Shown piece by piece: positions 34,509 through 42,949 of a stretch of DNA of 64,000 nucleotides (the first letter of the stretch is position 1; every line of letters starts with the position of its first letter). The stretch lies in contig JAGNIV010000010.1 in assembly GCA_018001015.1 (NCBI GenBank), forward strand, positions 24,649 to 88,648. The letters run 5' to 3'. A program made the translations under genes and the position numbers. Below the pieces are notes generated by a model, which did not search any database, was not told where the DNA came from, and saw only the letters and a program-made list of their open reading frames with translations. This stretch comes from Phenylobacterium sp. GTDB taxonomy: Bacteria > Pseudomonadota > Alphaproteobacteria > Caulobacterales > Caulobacteraceae.

Positions 34509-34981
34509 GCGGCGACGTGCCGGTCGGACGTTTCGCCGGCCCGGGCGTCGGGCGGCACGGTCATCCGCCAGTGCCCGCGGTCCAGGACGATGGTCCGCTC
34601 AGCGGCCAGGCGGCGGAGCTCCTCGACCACGCGGGACTCCTGGAAGCCGCGGTTCCAGCGCCGTTCCAGGGACTCCAGGATTGTGCCGGTGTCGGCGCCC
34701 TCGTCGTGGGCGCGCACGGCCGCCAGGATCATGTCCTGCAGACTGCGCTTGATGCGGCCACGGGTCAGGCCGCTCTTGCGGACGGGCTCGACCTTGGGCG
34801 TGGCGGGGGACGACTCGTCGGGCTCAGCCTCGATGAGAGGCGCTCCGTCGAGGGCCGCCAGAGCGATGTTGACCGCGCGCAACTCCCTCTCGAAGGGCTC
34901 GGCGACCTTGGCTCGGGCGGCGACCATCTGAGCCTGGACTTCGGATCGGTGCTGCAAGAGCAGTTTGCGGATGACGTTCAT
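34505..34981 (-). CDS. Hypothetical protein with winged-helix-like C-terminus
   Basis: A 158-residue protein. The first 50 residues are predicted helical and charged (RSEVQAQMVAARAKVAEPFERELRAV), followed by a Pro/Glu linker and a C-terminal part (RGRIKRSLQDMILAAVRAH, ILESLERRW, ESRVVEELRRLAAERTIVLDRGHWR) that looks like a winged helix with a final beta strand pair. No named family is recognised. Its stop codon lies inside the two-hairpin repeat, so the original C-terminus may have been altered. An AT-rich region with a GTTAA-N6-TTAAC palindrome lies upstream. A DNA-binding role is inference. Confidence 0.6.
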   Translation of the reverse strand: MNVIRKLLLQHRSEVQAQMVAARAKVAEPFERELRAVNIALAALDGAPLIEAEPDESSPATPKVEPVRKSGLTRGRIKRSLQDMILAAVRAHDEGADTGTILESLERRWNRGFQESRVVEELRRLAAERTIVLDRGHWRMTVPPDARAGETSDRHVAA

Positions 34982-35128
34982 AGGTTGTTTTCGGCGCGCC
35001 CGGGGGGCGATAGCGACGCGGCGCCTCGTTGGCTGGATTTGCGACAGATCGTCTCATGTGGGCTATATTTATCGCCTCTAAATTCTTTCAGAACCTGTAC
35101 TTTTTCGACCCGAATTGGGTTTTTTATA

Positions 35129-35144
35129 GTTAATAGAACTTAAC
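35129..35144. promoter_or_regulatory. Perfect palindrome GTTAA-N6-TTAAC
   Basis: GTTAA (35129-35133) and TTAAC (35140-35144) are exact inverted repeats around TAGAAC, within the AT-rich stretch between two divergent genes. The sequence also resembles the CtrA box TTAA-N7-TTAAC but with a spacer one base short. An operator or a promoter element is likely. Confidence 0.4.
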
Positions 35145-35565
35145 GATTCCGGCTTGTTGCTGGCCAATTACTGGTCTTTCGTCGGGTCAGGTGCGGTGCA
35201 GGCGTGTGATATTGTTAGGGGATTCGACACTCACAGGGTTCTGAGTGAGCGCGGTCGCAGGCTCGCGCTCTCCAGCCTGGGGCAAAAAAGCCATCCTCCC
35301 GCCGAGAGGGGCTTCTCTTGAGACAAAAGTGCTCGAACGGGGGGGCGGACCACCTCAGAATGAGGGCCTGCACGCCTAAGCTGTGACCGCGACGCCGCCG
35401 CCGCGCCGGGCGCCGCAGCGCGCCTTGCCGTAGGCCGAGGCGGCCTGCCGCCGAGGCGATCTGCGAAGGTCCTGATTTAAAAGGAACTCGGGCGTGTCCA
35501 AGCTCGCGATTGTCGTTTTCTTGGCGGCGGAACACGCCTATATGACGCTCTGCTACTTATGCACC

Positions 35566-35585
35566 GCCCGGCCGAAAGGCCGGGC
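35566..35585 (+). promoter_or_regulatory. GNRA-capped hairpin in the trcR leader
   Basis: GCCCGGCC pairs perfectly with GGCCGGGC across a GAAA tetraloop, ending 22 bases before the trcR start codon. There is no following T-run, so it is not a classic terminator; it could stabilise or modulate the leader. Confidence 0.5.
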
Positions 35586-35607
35586 GCCGTCATTTTCGGA
35601 GTCCGTC

Positions 35608-36267
35608 ATGACCGACATTCTGATGCCGAAGGCGACCGCCGTCTGGCTGGTCGACAATACCTCGCTCACCTTCGAACAGATCGCCGATTTCTGCGGCCTT
35701 CACCCCCTGGAAGTGAAGGGCATCGCCGATGGCGAAGTGGCGCGCGACATCCGCGGCGCCGACCCGATCGCCAACGGCCAGCTTTCCCGGGAACAGCTCG
35801 ACGCCGCCCAGGCCAGCGACAAATACCGCATGGTCGCCCAGAAGAGCCGCCACGCCGAGTTGCTGAAGCCGGTGAAGAAGGCTCCGCGCTATACACCCGT
35901 GTCGCGCCGCCAGGACCGCCCCGACGCCATCGCCTGGTTCATCCGCAACCACCCGGAAGTGGCCGATAGCCAGATCGCCCGCCTGCTGGGCACGACGAAG
36001 GCCACCATCGACCAGGTGCGTAACCGTCAGCATTGGAACGCGGCCAACATCAAGCCGGTGGACCCGGTGACGCTTGGCCTCTCCACCCAGCTCGAACTGG
36101 ACGCGGTGGTGCGCAAGGCGGCCGACAAGAAGGCCAAGGACGACGCCAAGCGCGGTATCGTCGAGCCCGACGGCGCGACCCTAGAGTCGGCCTCGGTCAC
36201 GGGCGCCGCCCAGGTCGAGGACGTCGCCGACGACGCGGGCTACGACGACGACGACGCCGAGGATTGA
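35608..36267 (+). CDS. trcR: Cell cycle transcriptional regulator TrcR (DUF1013)
   Basis: A 219-residue DUF1013 protein, named TrcR in Caulobacter and relatives. TDILMPKATAVWLVDNTSLTFEQIADFCGLHPLEVKGI starts the family domain, with a GcrA-like helix-turn-helix arrangement; a second module (DAIAWFIRNHPEV, QIARLLGTTKATIDQVRNR) follows at about residues 108-145, and the C-terminus is acidic (YDDDDAED). ATG 35608 has CGGAG eight bases upstream; the frame extends back to 35494 but through the leader hairpin. The gene is followed by a strong hairpin. Expected role: conserved regulator acting with RNA polymerase in cell-cycle transcription. Confidence 0.85.
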   Translation: MTDILMPKATAVWLVDNTSLTFEQIADFCGLHPLEVKGIADGEVARDIRGADPIANGQLSREQLDAAQASDKYRMVAQKSRHAELLKPVKKAPRYTPVSRRQDRPDAIAWFIRNHPEVADSQIARLLGTTKATIDQVRNRQHWNAANIKPVDPVTLGLSTQLELDAVVRKAADKKAKDDAKRGIVEPDGATLESASVTGAAQVEDVADDAGYDDDDAED

Positions 36268-36277
36268 TCAGGTCGGA

Positions 36278-36309
36278 GCCCTGGGCGGACACAAGTGACC
36301 GCCCAGGGC
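36278..36309. terminator. Hairpin between convergent trcR and DUF465 genes
   Basis: A perfect 11-bp stem, GCCCTGGGCGG against CCGCCCAGGGC, with a 10-base loop. It lies between convergent stops at 36267 and 36342 and probably terminates both transcripts, although neither side has a T-run. Confidence 0.6.
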
Positions 36310-36341
36310 CTCCCCCTCCAGAAGGCTCCGGGCCTCAGGCT

Positions 36342-36515
36342 CTAGTGAGCCCGGGCGCGCAGGGCCTCCATCTCTTCCTTCAGCTTGAGCTTCTTGCGCT
36401 TGAGTTCCTTAAGTCGGGCCTCGTCTGATGCTGGTCGGTTAAGCTCGTCCTGGATCGCCTGATCGAGAGAGTGATGGCGGGATCCGAGTTCACGGATGCG
36501 GGCTTCAACGGCCAT
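36342..36515 (-). CDS. DUF465 (YdcH-like) small coiled-coil protein
   Basis: A 57-residue protein, too short for many gene finders. It is almost wholly helical and charged: RIRELGSRHHSLDQAIQDEL then DEARLKELKRKKLKLKEEM, matching the DUF465 pattern of a helical hairpin with a LKKKKLxLKDE core. ATG 36515 has AAGGAG nine bases upstream. It is convergent with trcR and divergent from ubiX. Function unknown in the family. A second DUF465 gene lies at 37857-38078. Confidence 0.8.
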   Translation of the reverse strand: MAVEARIRELGSRHHSLDQAIQDELNRPASDEARLKELKRKKLKLKEEMEALRARAH

Positions 36516-36646
36516 GACGGGTCGTCTCCTTGTGTTGGAACGATGCCAACACTGAACACCCGCTGGTCTGCTCTGTCAGATCACATATGTTTGCACGTGA
36601 GCGGACGGAACAGGCGCCTTGAAATCGGGCGCGGGGACCCTGTGGC

Positions 36647-37246
36647 ATGACAAAAACCGATCGTCCGCGCCTCGTGGTGGGCATTTCCGGGGCAAGTGGC
36701 GTCGCCTATGGCCTGCGGGCGTTGGACGCCTGCCGCGATCTCGGTGTCGAGAGCCACCTGATCCTCAGTCGCGCCGCGGCCCTGACCATCGTTCAGGAGA
36801 CTGAACTGTCGGTCGCCGATGTCCAGGCCCGCGCCGATGTGGCCCACAAGGTCGGCGATGTCGGCGCCTCGATCGCCTCAGGCTCCTACCCGACGCTCGG
36901 CATGATCGTCGCCCCCTGCTCGGTGCGCACCATGAGCGAGGTGGCCACCGGGGTGACCTCGTCCCTGCTCACCCGCGCCGCCGATGTGACCCTGAAGGAA
37001 CGCCGCCCCCTGGTGCTGATGGTGCGCGAAACGCCCCTGCATCTGGGTCATCTCCGCACCATGGTGAAGCTGGCCGAGATGGGGGCGGTGATCGCCCCGC
37101 CGCTGCCGGCCTTCTATGCCAAGCCCGCCAGCCTGGAGGAGATGGTCGACCAGTCGGTCGGGCGGGCGCTGGATCTGTTTGGCCTCTCCTGGAGGCCTGT
37201 GAAGCGTTGGGGCCAGGATGTCGGCCCGCTATCGGGGGATGCGTGA
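36647..37246 (+). CDS. ubiX: Flavin prenyltransferase UbiX
   Basis: A 199-residue flavoprotein of the UbiX/Pad1 family. GISGASGVAYGLRAL is the FMN-binding loop; APCSVRTMSEVATGVTSSLLTRAADV and KERRPLVLMVRETPLHLGHL are the prenyl-phosphate-binding segments. It makes prenylated FMN, the cofactor of UbiD-type decarboxylases in ubiquinone synthesis. Its stop overlaps the following small gene (GTGATG), indicating coupling. Confidence 0.93.
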   Translation: MTKTDRPRLVVGISGASGVAYGLRALDACRDLGVESHLILSRAAALTIVQETELSVADVQARADVAHKVGDVGASIASGSYPTLGMIVAPCSVRTMSEVATGVTSSLLTRAADVTLKERRPLVLMVRETPLHLGHLRTMVKLAEMGAVIAPPLPAFYAKPASLEEMVDQSVGRALDLFGLSWRPVKRWGQDVGPLSGDA

Positions 37247-37692
37247 TGTCGCTCTGGGATTGGACTCTGGAGGCCTATGGCCTGGCTGGTGTGCCCGAGG
37301 CGACCTTGGCCCTGCAGGACACGCACGGCCAGAACACCGCCTTCCTGCTTTGGGCGGTCTGGGCCGAGGGGCCGGCGCCGGAGGCCCTCGGCCAGGCGGC
37401 GGCCGCGGCCAAGGCGTGGGACGCCACGGTGCTGCTCCCGATCCGTCAGGTCCGGCGCGCACTGAAGCTGAGCCAGCCGCCGGTGGATGACGGCGCGCGC
37501 CAAGGCCTGCGGGAGGACATCAAGGCCGCCGAGCTGCGGGCCGAACGGGTGCTGATGGAGACCCTGGAAGGCCTCGCCGGCGCCTCCAGCGGCGGGCATG
37601 GCGCCCTGGCCTCCCTGCAGGCCGCCTCAGCCGCCTGGGGCAAGCCCGCGCCGGACGACGCCCTGGCCGTCCTGGCGCGCGCGTTGAGCTAG
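37246..37692 (+). CDS. TIGR02444 family protein
   Basis: A 148-residue protein starting MSLWDWTLEAYGLAGVPEATLALQD, the opening typical of the TIGR02444/DUF2390 family. The rest is helical and alanine-rich. ATG 37246 overlaps the ubiX stop. Its own stop TAG (37690-37692) is the first triplet of the two-hairpin repeat copy B, so the repeat probably replaced or joined the original 3' end. Function unknown. Confidence 0.75.
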   Translation: MSLWDWTLEAYGLAGVPEATLALQDTHGQNTAFLLWAVWAEGPAPEALGQAAAAAKAWDATVLLPIRQVRRALKLSQPPVDDGARQGLREDIKAAELRAERVLMETLEGLAGASSGGHGALASLQAASAAWGKPAPDDALAVLARALS

Positions 37693-37805
37693 AGCGGGGT
37701 GAGGAAAAGTGGGAACCGGTCTTCCGCCCGCATCCCGCTCTAACTCCAAGAATCGATCACGTTCATGACCTGGGATCGCTTCGATCCCCGGTCATCGTGA
37801 TCTAG
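37689..37805. repeat. Two-hairpin intergenic repeat, copy B
   Basis: Hairpin 1 pairs TAGAGCGGGGTG (37690-37701) with CATCCCGCTCTA (37731-37742), one G-T pair. Hairpin 2 pairs GATCACG (37755-37761) with CGTGATC (37796-37802), continued by ATGACC/GGTCAT and GGATCG/CGATCC. The linker contains AACTC, as in copy A at 34403-34508, and both copies begin CTAGAGC and end GATCTAG. It probably acts as a transcript-end structure. Confidence 0.8.
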
Positions 37806-37856
37806 ACGTGAGCCGCGCTGATGCGCATCATCGGCGTCAATGGGTGGGGCGTGCGT

Positions 37857-38078
37857 ATGAATGATGATGAAGGCGAAGGCCGGGAGGAGGAGAGCGTGCG
37901 CGCCCGCCTGGCCCTGGTCAGCCTGGACCACTCTGACCTGGACGCTGCGATTCAGGCCCTGATGCTCTCGCCCCTGCCCGACATGATGGTGATCAGCCGG
38001 CTGAAGCGGAAGAAACTGCTGCTGAAGGACGAGATCGAGCGTCTGCGCGATCAACTGACCCCCGATATCATCGCCTAA
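37857..38078 (+). CDS. DUF465 (YdcH-like) protein
   Basis: A 73-residue helical protein. SLDHSDLDAAIQALM and VISRLKRKKLLLKDEIERL match the DUF465 helical hairpin. The start at 37857 (MNDDEGEGREEE) is chosen after the repeat element; ATG 37821 is possible. DUF465 genes are commonly found close to purE in alphaproteobacteria, as here (purE at 39039). Function unknown. Confidence 0.75.
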   Translation: MNDDEGEGREEESVRARLALVSLDHSDLDAAIQALMLSPLPDMMVISRLKRKKLLLKDEIERLRDQLTPDIIA

Positions 38079-38153
38079 CCCAACCCGCACATTCCGGCGA
38101 AGGCCGGGATGATCCGGCTGGGAGCCAGCGCTTACCCAATCCAGACCAACAGA

Positions 38154-38903
38154 TCAGCCCGCGGCCCCGCCGGTGGCGATCGGGAGCGCGGCGCTGCGGG
38201 CGCGCTTGGCGGCGAACATGGCCGCGTCGGCCTCCGCCACCAGGGTTTCAGGCTCGATATCGGCGGTGATCTCGCGCACGCCGTAGGAGATGTGCAGCGG
38301 GGCCGACCAGTCGCCGAACTCGATGGGGGAGGCTTCGATGGCCTGGGCCAGTGATTCGGCCTTGGCGAGGGCTGTGGCCTCGTCGGCCTGGACCAGGATC
38401 ACCCCGAATTCGTCGCCGCCCATGCGGCCGATGATGTCGCTGTCGCGGACATTGGCCGCCAACCGTTCGGCCACCGCGCGCAGGGCCGCGTCGCCGGCCG
38501 CGTGGCCGAAGCGATCATTGACGCTCTTGAAGCCGTCCAGGTCGAAATAGACCACGCTGGCCGGGGAGCCATATCGCTGGGCGAAGGTGCGGATGCGTCC
38601 GAGCTCGCGGACGAAGGCCCGGCGGTTCAACAGGGGCGTCAAAGGGTCGCGGTCGGCCAGGGCCTCCGCCTCCGAAAGTTTCGACTTCAGGCGCGAAACT
38701 TCGCCCCTCAGGTCGTCGATTTCGGTGAGCAAGGTCTTCACGGCGTTCTGGACGGCGGGCGTCAGGTCGGCCTCGGTCAGGCCCAGAAACGCGGTCTTGT
38801 CCGCCGGCGGCGCCGCGCCGGCCGTGAAATGGGCCCCGGCCTGAGCCAAGGCGCGCTTTCGGATGGCCGAAAACGGCTCGTTGCGGGCGCCAGTGACCTT
38901 CAT
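38154..38903 (-). CDS. GGDEF diguanylate cyclase
   Basis: A 249-residue soluble protein. The N-terminal 70 residues are unassigned and lead into a short coiled coil ([18 protein letters not shown]), then the cyclase domain. The active-site GGDEF is intact (162-166), and RDSD (153-156) lies exactly five residues before it, the position of the RXXD product-inhibition site. Enzyme makes c-di-GMP and should be feedback-inhibited. No transmembrane or receiver domain, so the input is unknown. It is divergent from purE. Confidence 0.9.
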   Translation of the reverse strand: MKVTGARNEPFSAIRKRALAQAGAHFTAGAAPPADKTAFLGLTEADLTPAVQNAVKTLLTEIDDLRGEVSRLKSKLSEAEALADRDPLTPLLNRRAFVRELGRIRTFAQRYGSPASVVYFDLDGFKSVNDRFGHAAGDAALRAVAERLAANVRDSDIIGRMGGDEFGVILVQADEATALAKAESLAQAIEASPIEFGDWSAPLHISYGVREITADIEPETLVAEADAAMFAAKRARSAALPIATGGAAG

Positions 38904-39038
38904 GTGGTTTTCAACGGACTTTCAGAGAACTCGAATCGTCGAGGTCTTGTCGACGTTAAGAATCCTAAACGTCCTTGGTTGCGGGCGCAAAGGCGGCGCC
39001 TATACTCCGCGCCTTCTCTTCGCAGGGGCCTTTGCTTC

Positions 39039-39530
39039 ATGAGCGCCACGTCAGCGCCCGTCGCTATCATCATGGGCAGCCGTTCCGACTGGCCGACAAT
39101 GAAAGGCGCGGCCGAAATCCTGGACGCGCTCGGGGTGGCCTACGAGGCCAAGGTGATCTCCGCCCACCGCACGCCGCAGCGAATGTACGAGTTCGCCAAG
39201 GGGGCCAAGGCCTCGGGGTTCAAGGTGATCATCGCCGGAGCCGGCGGCGCGGCGCATCTGCCGGGCATGACCGCCTCCATGACCGAGCTGCCGGTGCTGG
39301 GGGTGCCGGTGCAGTCGAAATCGCTGAGCGGTCTCGACAGCTTGCTTTCCATCGTCCAGATGCCGGCGGGCGTCGCGGTTGGGACCATGGCCATCGGCGA
39401 GGCCGGCGCGAGGAACGCCGGCTTGATGGCCGCCCAGATCCTGGCCCTTTCCAATCCCGCCCTGGCTCAGCGCCTGACCGACCACCGCGCGCGCCACACC
39501 CAGGCCGTTTCCGAAACCGTTGAGGATTAG
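39039..39530 (+). CDS. purE: N5-carboxyaminoimidazole ribonucleotide mutase
   Basis: A 163-residue class I Pur[22 protein letters not shown] (catalytic His) and [12 protein letters not shown] are the defining motifs. It rearranges N5-CAIR to CAIR in purine synthesis. purK follows after 6 bp, giving the usual purEK operon. Confidence 0.95.
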   Translation: MSATSAPVAIIMGSRSDWPTMKGAAEILDALGVAYEAKVISAHRTPQRMYEFAKGAKASGFKVIIAGAGGAAHLPGMTASMTELPVLGVPVQSKSLSGLDSLLSIVQMPAGVAVGTMAIGEAGARNAGLMAAQILALSNPALAQRLTDHRARHTQAVSETVED

Positions 39531-39536
39531 GTTCCC

Positions 39537-40631
39537 ATGGCCATCCTCCCCCTGGCGCCTGGCGAAACCATCGGAATTCTCGGCGGAGGGCAGCTGGGCC
39601 GGATGCTGGCCCAGGCCGCCTCGCGGCTGGGCTTCGACGTGGCCATCCTGGAGCCCGCCCCCGACGCGCCGGCCGGCCGGGTCGCGGCCCACACGGTGCG
39701 CGGCGGCTATGACGAGCCCCGCGCCCTGGAGGCTCTGGCCGCCGTGGCCAGTCTGGTCACCTTCGAGTTCGAGAATGTGCCTGCCGCCGCCGTGGCCCAA
39801 CTGACCGCCCAGGAGGTGGAGGTCGCGCCCAATGCCCGGTCGCTCGCCGTCGCCCAGGACCGGGTGGAGGAGAAGAGCTTCCTCAATTCCATCGGCGTCC
39901 CCACCGTCGCCTTCGCCGCCGCCGACAGTCCGCAGAGCGCCGAGGCCGCCATGGCCCAGATCGGCGCCCCGGCCCTGATGAAGACGCGCCGCGAGGGCTA
40001 TGACGGCAAGGGTCAGCGCTGGGTCGAGCACGCGGCGGACGCCGCCGCCGTCTTCGAATCGCTGGGGGGCAAGCCGGTGATCCTCGAGGCCCCTGCCGAC
40101 TTCGTCCGCGAACTGTCGGTGATCGCCGCCCGGGGCCGTGACGGGGAGCTGGCCATCTATCCCATGGCCGAGAATCATCATGAGAACGGCGTGCTGCGCC
40201 GCTCCGTCGCCCCGGCCATGGTCAGCGCGGCTCTGGCGCAGCAGGCCGAACGGATCGCGGCCCAGGTGCTCACCGGCCTGGACTATGTTGGCGTGATCGG
40301 GATTGAGCTTTTCGAGCTTTCCGACGGTCGGCTGCTGGTCAACGAGATCGCGCCCCGGGTCCACAACACCGGCCACTGGACCATGGACGGCTGTGAGGTC
40401 GATCAGTTCGAGCAGCACATCCGCGCCATCGCCGGTTGGCCGCTAGGTCCTACGGCGGCTATTCTGCGGGTTGAGATGCTGAACCTGCTGGGCGACGAGG
40501 CCGAAGGTTGGCTGAAGCTGGCTGGTGAACCGGAGACCCGGCTGCACCTCTACGGCAAGCGCGACGCCAAGCCCGGCCGCAAGATGGGCCACGTGAACCG
40601 GGTAAGCCTGCTCCTGCCGGAGCGGCGCTGA
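39537..40631 (+). CDS. purK: 5-(carboxyamino)imidazole ribonucleotide synthase
   Basis: A 364-residue ATP-grasp enzyme. IGILGGGQLGRMLAQAA at the N-terminus, FEFENVPAAAV, KTRREGYDGKGQ and NEIAPRVHNTGHWT are PurK hallmarks. It makes N5-CAIR from AIR, ATP and bicarbonate for PurE. It converges with motA, with 2 bp between the stop codons. Confidence 0.95.
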   Translation: MAILPLAPGETIGILGGGQLGRMLAQAASRLGFDVAILEPAPDAPAGRVAAHTVRGGYDEPRALEALAAVASLVTFEFENVPAAAVAQLTAQEVEVAPNARSLAVAQDRVEEKSFLNSIGVPTVAFAAADSPQSAEAAMAQIGAPALMKTRREGYDGKGQRWVEHAADAAAVFESLGGKPVILEAPADFVRELSVIAARGRDGELAIYPMAENHHENGVLRRSVAPAMVSAALAQQAERIAAQVLTGLDYVGVIGIELFELSDGRLLVNEIAPRVHNTGHWTMDGCEVDQFEQHIRAIAGWPLGPTAAILRVEMLNLLGDEAEGWLKLAGEPETRLHLYGKRDAKPGRKMGHVNRVSLLLPERR

Positions 40632-40633
40632 GG

Positions 40634-41503
40634 CTAGGCTTCGTTCGGTATCGCCGAGAGCGCTTCTTCCAGCTCCAGGAAGCTGGGCTGGGCGCCGGAG
40701 GGAACGCTGCCGCGGCCGATCTCCACCGAGATCTGGGCGGCGTTGCCGTGCAGGTGAGCCACCAGCACCGACTGGATGATGCGGTAGTACGCGCCCTCTT
40801 CCTCAATGATCTCCTTCAGGCGGGCCGCGAACGGCCCCACCAGGCCATAGGCGAGGAACACGCCGAGGAAGGTGCCCACCAGGGCGCCGCCGATCATCGT
40901 GCCCAGGACTTCCGGGGGCTCGGTGATCGAGCCCATGGTCTTGATGACGCCGAGCACGGCGGCGACGATGCCCAGGGCCGGCAGGGCGTCGGCGAGGGCC
41001 TGCAGGGCGCCGGCGGGCGCCAGGGCCTCGTGATGGTGCTTTTCGAGCTGTTTCTCCATGGCGTCCTCGACCTGGTGAGGGTCCTCGAGGTTCATGGTCA
41101 TCATCCGCAGGGTGTCGCAGATGAAGTCGACGGCGAAGTGGTCCTTGGTCACCTTCGGGAAGCGCGAGAAGATCGAGGAGTCCTTGGGATTCTCGATGTG
41201 GCTTTCCAGGGCGATGACGCCCTTGGACTTCATCGTCTTCGTCAGCAGGAACAGCAGGGACAGCAGGTCGCGGTAGTCCGACGCCTTCCACTTGGGGCCG
41301 GCGAAAACCTTGGCCAGGCCGCCTCCGGTTCCCTTCACCACCGTCATCGAGTTGGAGACCAGGAAGGCGGCGATCCCCGAGCCGCCGATGGCCATCATCT
41401 CGTGGGGGAGGGCGTGCATGATGACGGCCATGTTGCCGCCGGACCACAGGTAGCTGCCGAACACCGTGGCGAAGAGCAGCACAATGCCGATGATCTGAAA
41501 CAT
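40634..41503 (-). CDS. motA: Flagellar motor stator protein MotA
   Basis: A 289-residue inner-membrane protein with four hydrophobic helices and the large cytoplasmic loop typical of MotA (ALESHIENPKDSSIF, then FICDTLRMMTMNLEDPHQVEDAME). The conserved DALPALGIVAAVLGVIKTMG segment carries the prolines that couple proton flow to torque. It needs MotB, which is not adjacent here, as in Caulobacter where the two genes are separate. Confidence 0.93.
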   Translation of the reverse strand: MFQIIGIVLLFATVFGSYLWSGGNMAVIMHALPHEMMAIGGSGIAAFLVSNSMTVVKGTGGGLAKVFAGPKWKASDYRDLLSLLFLLTKTMKSKGVIALESHIENPKDSSIFSRFPKVTKDHFAVDFICDTLRMMTMNLEDPHQVEDAMEKQLEKHHHEALAPAGALQALADALPALGIVAAVLGVIKTMGSITEPPEVLGTMIGGALVGTFLGVFLAYGLVGPFAARLKEIIEEEGAYYRIIQSVLVAHLHGNAAQISVEIGRGSVPSGAQPSFLELEEALSAIPNEA

Positions 41504-41611
41504 GCGAGACGGGTCCTGGGACGAATTGTCCGGAGCATCCCCGTTAATGCTTAATGCCCGGTGAGGATTTATGGGCTTTCACCCACCGGCGGCGCGTCGT
41601 AACAGCCGGCC

Positions 41612-42931
41612 ATGCCCAAGTCCGCGCCTGTCGCCGTGAGCCTGCCCAAGTCGTCGTTCGCGATCATCTTCGGGGTCTCCCTGGTGACCGCCATGGGCAA
41701 TACCGGGATGATCTCGGTGTTGCCGGCGATCGGCCGCTCCATCGGCATTCCCGACTTCCTGGTGGCCGGGGTCTTCTCGCTCTCGGCCCTGCTGTGGGCG
41801 GGATCGTCGCCGTTCTGGGCGCGCGCTTCCGATCGGCACGGCCGCAAGCCGCTGATGATCATCGGCCTGATCGGGTTCGCTGTCTCCATGGCGGCCTGCG
41901 CCATGGTCGTCGGCGCCGGGCTGAATCACCTGGCCCACTGGATGGTGATCTTTGTGCTCTTCCTGCTGGCGCGGGCCCTGTTTGGCCTGTTTGGGGCGGC
42001 TTCAAACCCCGCGACCCAGGCCTATGTGGCCGAACACACGCCGCCCGCTGAGCGCACCACGGCCATGTCCAGCCTGGCCGGGGCCTTTGGCCTGGGCACC
42101 GTGATCGGCCCGTTCCTCGCGCCGCTGTTCATCCTGCCGTTCATCGGATTGGCCGGGCCGATGGCGATGTTCTCGGTGATCGCCCTCTCCATGCTGTTCG
42201 TGGTTTGGAAATACCTGCCCGAGAGCGCCCACATGCCGGTCCAGCCGGTGAAGATGGATCCCGCCCCCGGCGCCACGGGCGACGCCAAGGAAAAGCCGAT
42301 GTGGCGCGACCCGCGCCTGAAGCCTTTCCTGATCTACGGCTTCATCGTCGCGGTCTGCCAGACCGCCCAGGGCCAGACCCTGGGATTCCTGATCATCGAC
42401 AAGCTCGGCAAGTCGCCGACCGAGGCGCAGGGCTTCATCGCCATCGCCATGATGTTCGGCGCCATGGCGGGCCTGCTCTCCCAGTGGGGCATCATCCGCA
42501 TGTTCGAGATGACCCCGCGACAGCTGCTGCGCTGGGGCGTGGCGGTGGCCGCCCTGGGCAACCTGATCGTCGCCTTCCAGCCGACCTACGCCGCCGTGGT
42601 GGCGGGCTACGCCATTTCAAGCTTGGGCTTCGGCCTGGCGCGTCCCGGCTTCACCGCGGGCTCTTCCCTGGCGGTCGGCATGCACGAGCAGGCCCGGGCC
42701 GCCGGCGCCATCGCGGCGGTCAACGGCGTCAACGTGGTCTTGGCGCCGCTCTTCGTGCTGCTGTACGAGAAGGTCCACGCCGCGCCCTTCGTGCTCAACA
42801 TGGTCATGATGCTGGCCATGCTGGTCTACGCCTTCAAGAACCCGCAGCTGGCCAACGCCGATCCCAAGCCGGCCACACTGGCCGATTCGGCCATGGCGAC
42901 CCTGGAGAAGAGCGACGAGGGTTCGCTCTAA
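41612..42931 (+). CDS. MFS transporter
   Basis: A 439-residue membrane protein with about 12 hydrophobic segments, the motif A loop SDRHGRKPLMIIGL between helices 2 and 3, and APAERTTAM-like PPAERTTAMSSLAGAFGLGTVIGPFLAP typical of the DHA1 (TetA-like) drug exporter group. Substrate unknown. It is divergent from motA, with 108 bp between the starts. Confidence 0.85.
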   Translation: MPKSAPVAVSLPKSSFAIIFGVSLVTAMGNTGMISVLPAIGRSIGIPDFLVAGVFSLSALLWAGSSPFWARASDRHGRKPLMIIGLIGFAVSMAACAMVVGAGLNHLAHWMVIFVLFLLARALFGLFGAASNPATQAYVAEHTPPAERTTAMSSLAGAFGLGTVIGPFLAPLFILPFIGLAGPMAMFSVIALSMLFVVWKYLPESAHMPVQPVKMDPAPGATGDAKEKPMWRDPRLKPFLIYGFIVAVCQTAQGQTLGFLIIDKLGKSPTEAQGFIAIAMMFGAMAGLLSQWGIIRMFEMTPRQLLRWGVAVAALGNLIVAFQPTYAAVVAGYAISSLGFGLARPGFTAGSSLAVGMHEQARAAGAIAAVNGVNVVLAPLFVLLYEKVHAAPFVLNMVMMLAMLVYAFKNPQLANADPKPATLADSAMATLEKSDEGSL

Positions 42932-42949
42932 CCTCGACCCGACGTCGGC

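Larger units (their letters stand above)
34982..35607. other. 626-bp non-coding region upstream of trcR
   Basis: No convincing gene. From 35050 to 35220 the sequence is markedly AT-rich compared with its surroundings and contains a perfect palindrome. From 35240 to 35480 it is GC-rich with several short hairpins, for example GAGCGCG/CGCGCTC (35247-35270), CCTCA/TGAGG near 35352-35366 and GGCGG/CCGCC near 35445. The region could hold divergent promoters and a leader or small RNA, but I cannot match any known RNA family. Confidence 0.5.

Noticed and set aside
35215-35240. GGATTCGAC resembling the 5' part of tmRNA
   Set aside because: No tag-coding sequence, no matching 3' tRNA-like half and no CCA end nearby; the match is short and probably chance.
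35215-35535. A 106-residue minus-strand frame in the trcR upstream region
   Set aside because: Arg-rich, no start signal, no family resemblance; fits non-coding GC-rich sequence.
34403-37805. The two-hairpin copies as a CRISPR array
   Set aside because: Only two copies about 3.2 kb apart with internal palindromes and variable loops; no spacers or cas genes.
39051-40418. A 455-residue minus-strand frame
   Set aside because: Antisense to purE and purK.
41504-41611. TTAATGCTTAAT upstream of motA as a CtrA box
   Set aside because: The two TTAA units are only 3 bases apart, not the 7 required.
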